Made by a program: the position numbers and the translations under genes. A DNA stretch of 25,812 nt from JBBSEZ01 sp038239195 (lineage in GTDB: Bacteria; Planctomycetota; Planctomycetia; Gemmatales; Gemmataceae), in assembly GCA_038239195.1 (NCBI GenBank), contig JBBSEZ010000094.1:1-25812 (forward strand), written 5' to 3'. Below, piece by piece: positions 23,955 to 25,812 of this stretch. The first letter of the stretch is position 1; the number at the start of each line of letters is the position of its first letter. The notes under the pieces are model-generated. The model did no database searches. It was not told the origin of the DNA and was given only the letters and a program-made list of their open reading frames with translations.

Positions 23955-25343
23955 TTAGCAGAGCTCCTCGATCGGCTTCCCGCTCGGCAAGACCGGGTGC
24001 GGCCGACCCGAGGTGTTGGTGTACTGCACCGCCGTATCGACGCCGAGGTGCCGGTAGAGCGTGGCCAGCACGTCCTGCGGCGTCTTGGGGCTGCTCTTGG
24101 GCAAGGCGCCTTTCTCGTCCGATGCGCCGACCACGCGCCCGCCCTTGACTGGCCCGCCCGCCAGCGCGGCGCTGAATACGTTGGGATAGTGGTCCCGGCC
24201 AGCGTCCTTGTTGACGCGCGGCGTGCGGCCGAACTCGCCCCAGGCGATTACCAGCGTGGACGACAGTAGCCCGCGCTGGTCGAGGTCCTCGATCAGCGCC
24301 GAATAGGCCCGGTCGAAGCGCGGCAGGAAGCCCAGCTTCAGCGACTCGAAGCCCTTGACGTGCGTGTCCCACCACCGCAGATCGACGGTGACGAGGCGCA
24401 CGCCCGCCTCGACGAGGCGGCGGGCCAGCAGGATGCGCTGGCTCCAGGCGGGAGAGCCGCAGCGATCGGCAGCCTTGGGGTCGAAGGCCGGCATGAAGCC
24501 GTAGCGCTCGCGCACCGGCCCCGGCTCGCGGTCGAGGTCGAAAGCGTCGCGCGCCGCCCGCGACGTGAGGATGTCCCAGGCCCGCCGGTCGAAGCGGTCG
24601 AGCGCGTCCATCTGCCCGCTGCTGTCGAGGTCGCGCCGCAACACGTCGAAGCCGCGCAGCAGGGAGCGGCGGTCTCCCAGGCGCTCCAGCGTCACGCCCT
24701 GGGCGAGGGCGAAATTGGGGACGTTGAAAGGGCCAGGGCTGGCAGGGTCGGCGAGCGTCTCGAACGCCTTGTGGGCGACGCCGAGGTAGGCAGGCCCGGT
24801 GCCGGGGACCATGCGCGGCACCATGACGTACGCGGGGAGGCGCGGGTTGGTGTGGCCGAGCTGCTTCGAGACGATCGACCCGCAGGAAGGGTGGACGTTC
24901 TCGTCGGGGTTGGGGCCGGTCGGGTAGCCGGTGAAGCAGATCTGGTCGCCGGTGGAGTGTCCGGCGTCCTCGTGGTGCAGGCTGCGGAGGATCGACCACT
25001 TGTCCATCACGCGCCCGCACATCGGCAGCAGGTCGGACAGCAGGATGCCCGGCACCTTGCTCGAGCGCGTGCCGAACTCGCCCCGGTAATCGACGGGGGC
25101 AGCCGGCTTGGGGTCCCACGTGTCGATGTGGCTCGGCCCGCCGCGCATCCACAAAATGATGGCGCACGGCAACCGCCCGCCCTTGCTCGGGCGCGCGGGC
25201 GAGGCCGCCTCGGCGCGGAGCAACTCGCCCAGGCCGAGGCCGGTGGCCCCGAGCACCCCGGCCTTGAGAAAGCTACGGCGGTCGGGCGCGAGGCTTCGGC
25301 GGAAGTCTTCGCAACCCTCGTGAGCGCCCCCCCGGTTGCTCAT
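23955..25343 (-). CDS. DUF1501 family secreted protein (sulfatase-like fold)
   Basis: A 462-residue exported protein of the DUF1501 family, very abundant in planctomycetes and structurally related to alkaline-phosphatase/sulfatase folds. A twin-arginine-like leader, RRSFLKAGVLGATGLGLGELL, lies near residues 21-42. Conserved segments are ILWMRGGPSHIDTWDPKP, HHEDAGHSTGDQICFTGYP, SIVSKQLG, VTVDLRWWDTH, TLVIAWGEFGRTPRVN and GRDHYP. The start is ATG 25343, with AAGGAGAAA about 6 bases upstream. DUF1501 genes often follow a DUF1549/DUF1553 (PSD1-type cytochrome) gene; none is in this window. The biochemical role is unproven. Confidence 0.94.
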   Translation of the reverse strand: MSNRGGAHEGCEDFRRSLAPDRRSFLKAGVLGATGLGLGELLRAEAASPARPSKGGRLPCAIILWMRGGPSHIDTWDPKPAAPVDYRGEFGTRSSKVPGILLSDLLPMCGRVMDKWSILRSLHHEDAGHSTGDQICFTGYPTGPNPDENVHPSCGSIVSKQLGHTNPRLPAYVMVPRMVPGTGPAYLGVAHKAFETLADPASPGPFNVPNFALAQGVTLERLGDRRSLLRGFDVLRRDLDSSGQMDALDRFDRRAWDILTSRAARDAFDLDREPGPVRERYGFMPAFDPKAADRCGSPAWSQRILLARRLVEAGVRLVTVDLRWWDTHVKGFESLKLGFLPRFDRAYSALIEDLDQRGLLSSTLVIAWGEFGRTPRVNKDAGRDHYPNVFSAALAGGPVKGGRVVGASDEKGALPKSSPKTPQDVLATLYRHLGVDTAVQYTNTSGRPHPVLPSGKPIEELC

Positions 25344-25546
25344 CGGGTTTCTCCTTGAAAAGTGTGTTCGGCGGGCCCGTCGGCGGTCAATCTTCCTCTG
25401 ATCTTAGTCCGCGTGGGGTGGGGGGGGCAAGAAGAATCTGCCGCCCGGCGCGCTCGCGCGCTCGCGGGTGCGGGAAGGGAGACGGGGGCGCTCTCCCAAC
25501 CGTGTCGTCGCGACGCAAAGCGGAGCGCGTCGAACGCGCTGCGGCC
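25344..25546. other. Intergenic region upstream of the DUF1501 gene
   Basis: It probably holds the DUF1501 promoter. It includes a G-run (GGGGTGGGGGGGGC at about 25416-25429) and CGCTCGCGCGCTCGCG repeats near 25449-25466. Only chance open frames were seen here. Confidence 0.4.
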
Positions 25547-25690
25547 TCACGCGGCACCAGCGCCCGGAGTGGGCCGTGGTCGCCAAGAGGAGAAGGGCCC
25601 GAGGAAGCCGGCGTCGGGCGCTTCGTCGAGCACTGCGACGTACTCGAGCGAGTGCCCGTCCGGGTCGGAGAACTAGTACATGACCGGCGG
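25547..25690 (-). pseudogene. C-terminal fragment of a VOC/glyoxalase-family protein
   Basis: The minus-strand frame reads FSDPDGHSLEYVAVLDEAPD and then AGFLGPFSSW, the end of a glyoxalase/bleomycin-resistance (VOC) protein where the metal-ligand Glu lies in SLEY. An amber TAG (25675-25673) stands where Tyr is usual (xYFxDPDG). Upstream sequence does not continue the family, so only the last strand and tail remain. It ends at TGA 25549-25547. It was probably truncated by the mobile element at the window end. Confidence 0.66.
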
Positions 25691-25771
25691 AATCGGACTA
25701 CCATCTGCGGGCAGGATTGAGTACATTGCCCAGCCTGTGCAAGTTCTCGATCACCCCAGGGGAGCACTCCG

Positions 25772-25812
25772 ATGCCAGGGAAGGCTGCCAAAGTTACCAT
25801 CACCGAACGACA
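25772..25812 (+). CDS. Start of a probable IS630-like transposase (3' end outside window)
   Basis: Only 13 codons are in the window: MPGKAAKVTITER and onward. ATG 25772 has AGGGGAG 7-13 bases upstream. The opening (xKAAKVTITER) is like that of IS630-type transposases common in planctomycetes. The call is tentative because so little is visible; the adjoining VOC fragment, cut off just upstream, fits an insertion. Confidence 0.45.
   Translation, partial: MPGKAAKVTITER

Overview
This is a 25.8 kb window of high-GC DNA, densely coding on both strands. Gene content and style point to a planctomycete, most likely Gemmataceae or a relative. The clues are two very large Ser/Thr kinases (one with a transmembrane segment and WD40 repeats, one fused to a sulfatase-modifying-factor/FGE-like domain), a DUF1501 protein with a TAT-like leader, a secreted FAD-dependent oxidoreductase with a golvesin-like C-terminus, and an Rpn-like PD-(D/E)XK protein. 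The taxonomic call is inference from families; no rRNA or tRNA gene was seen.

Layout. (1) 1-2530, minus: the N-terminal 843 residues of a kinase-TM-WD40 protein that runs out of the window. (2) 3026-6397, plus: a three-gene run encoding a membrane-anchored tandem Tudor-like protein, a MoxR/CobS-like AAA+ ATPase and a CobT/VWA-like partner with a degenerate MIDAS. This is the best candidate for a poorly described functional module. (3) 6553-9200: two small minus-strand genes (a hypothetical and a secreted beta-propeller fragment), then msrA and an MBL-fold hydrolase on plus. (4) 9244-16369: an accessory-looking region. It holds a stub of a golvesin-like domain, a reverse transcriptase of the GxxxSQ (DGR-like) type broken by one amber codon, an Rpn-like nuclease, a broken YggS fragment, several inverted-repeat elements, and a 1058-residue kinase/acidic-linker/FGE-like protein. 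The C-terminus of that protein looks like a DGR variable region. Two small hypothetical genes follow. (5) 16516-25343: metabolic and transport genes, namely an FAD oxidoreductase translationally coupled to a TauE/SafE-type permease, nhaA, pyruvate phosphate dikinase, a decayed IS3-type orfA fragment and a DUF1501 protein. (6) 25547-25812: a broken VOC/glyoxalase fragment and the first codons of a probable transposase.

Two things stand out. One is the Tudor/AAA+/VWA gene set, which resembles CobS-CobT or NorQ-NorD chaperone pairs but has lost canonical residues in both partners. The other is the co-linear pairing of a DGR-type reverse transcriptase with an FGE-fold kinase fusion. The repair template (TR) that would complete a diversity-generating retroelement was not found in this window, and the reverse transcriptase looks decayed, so the locus may be a relic.
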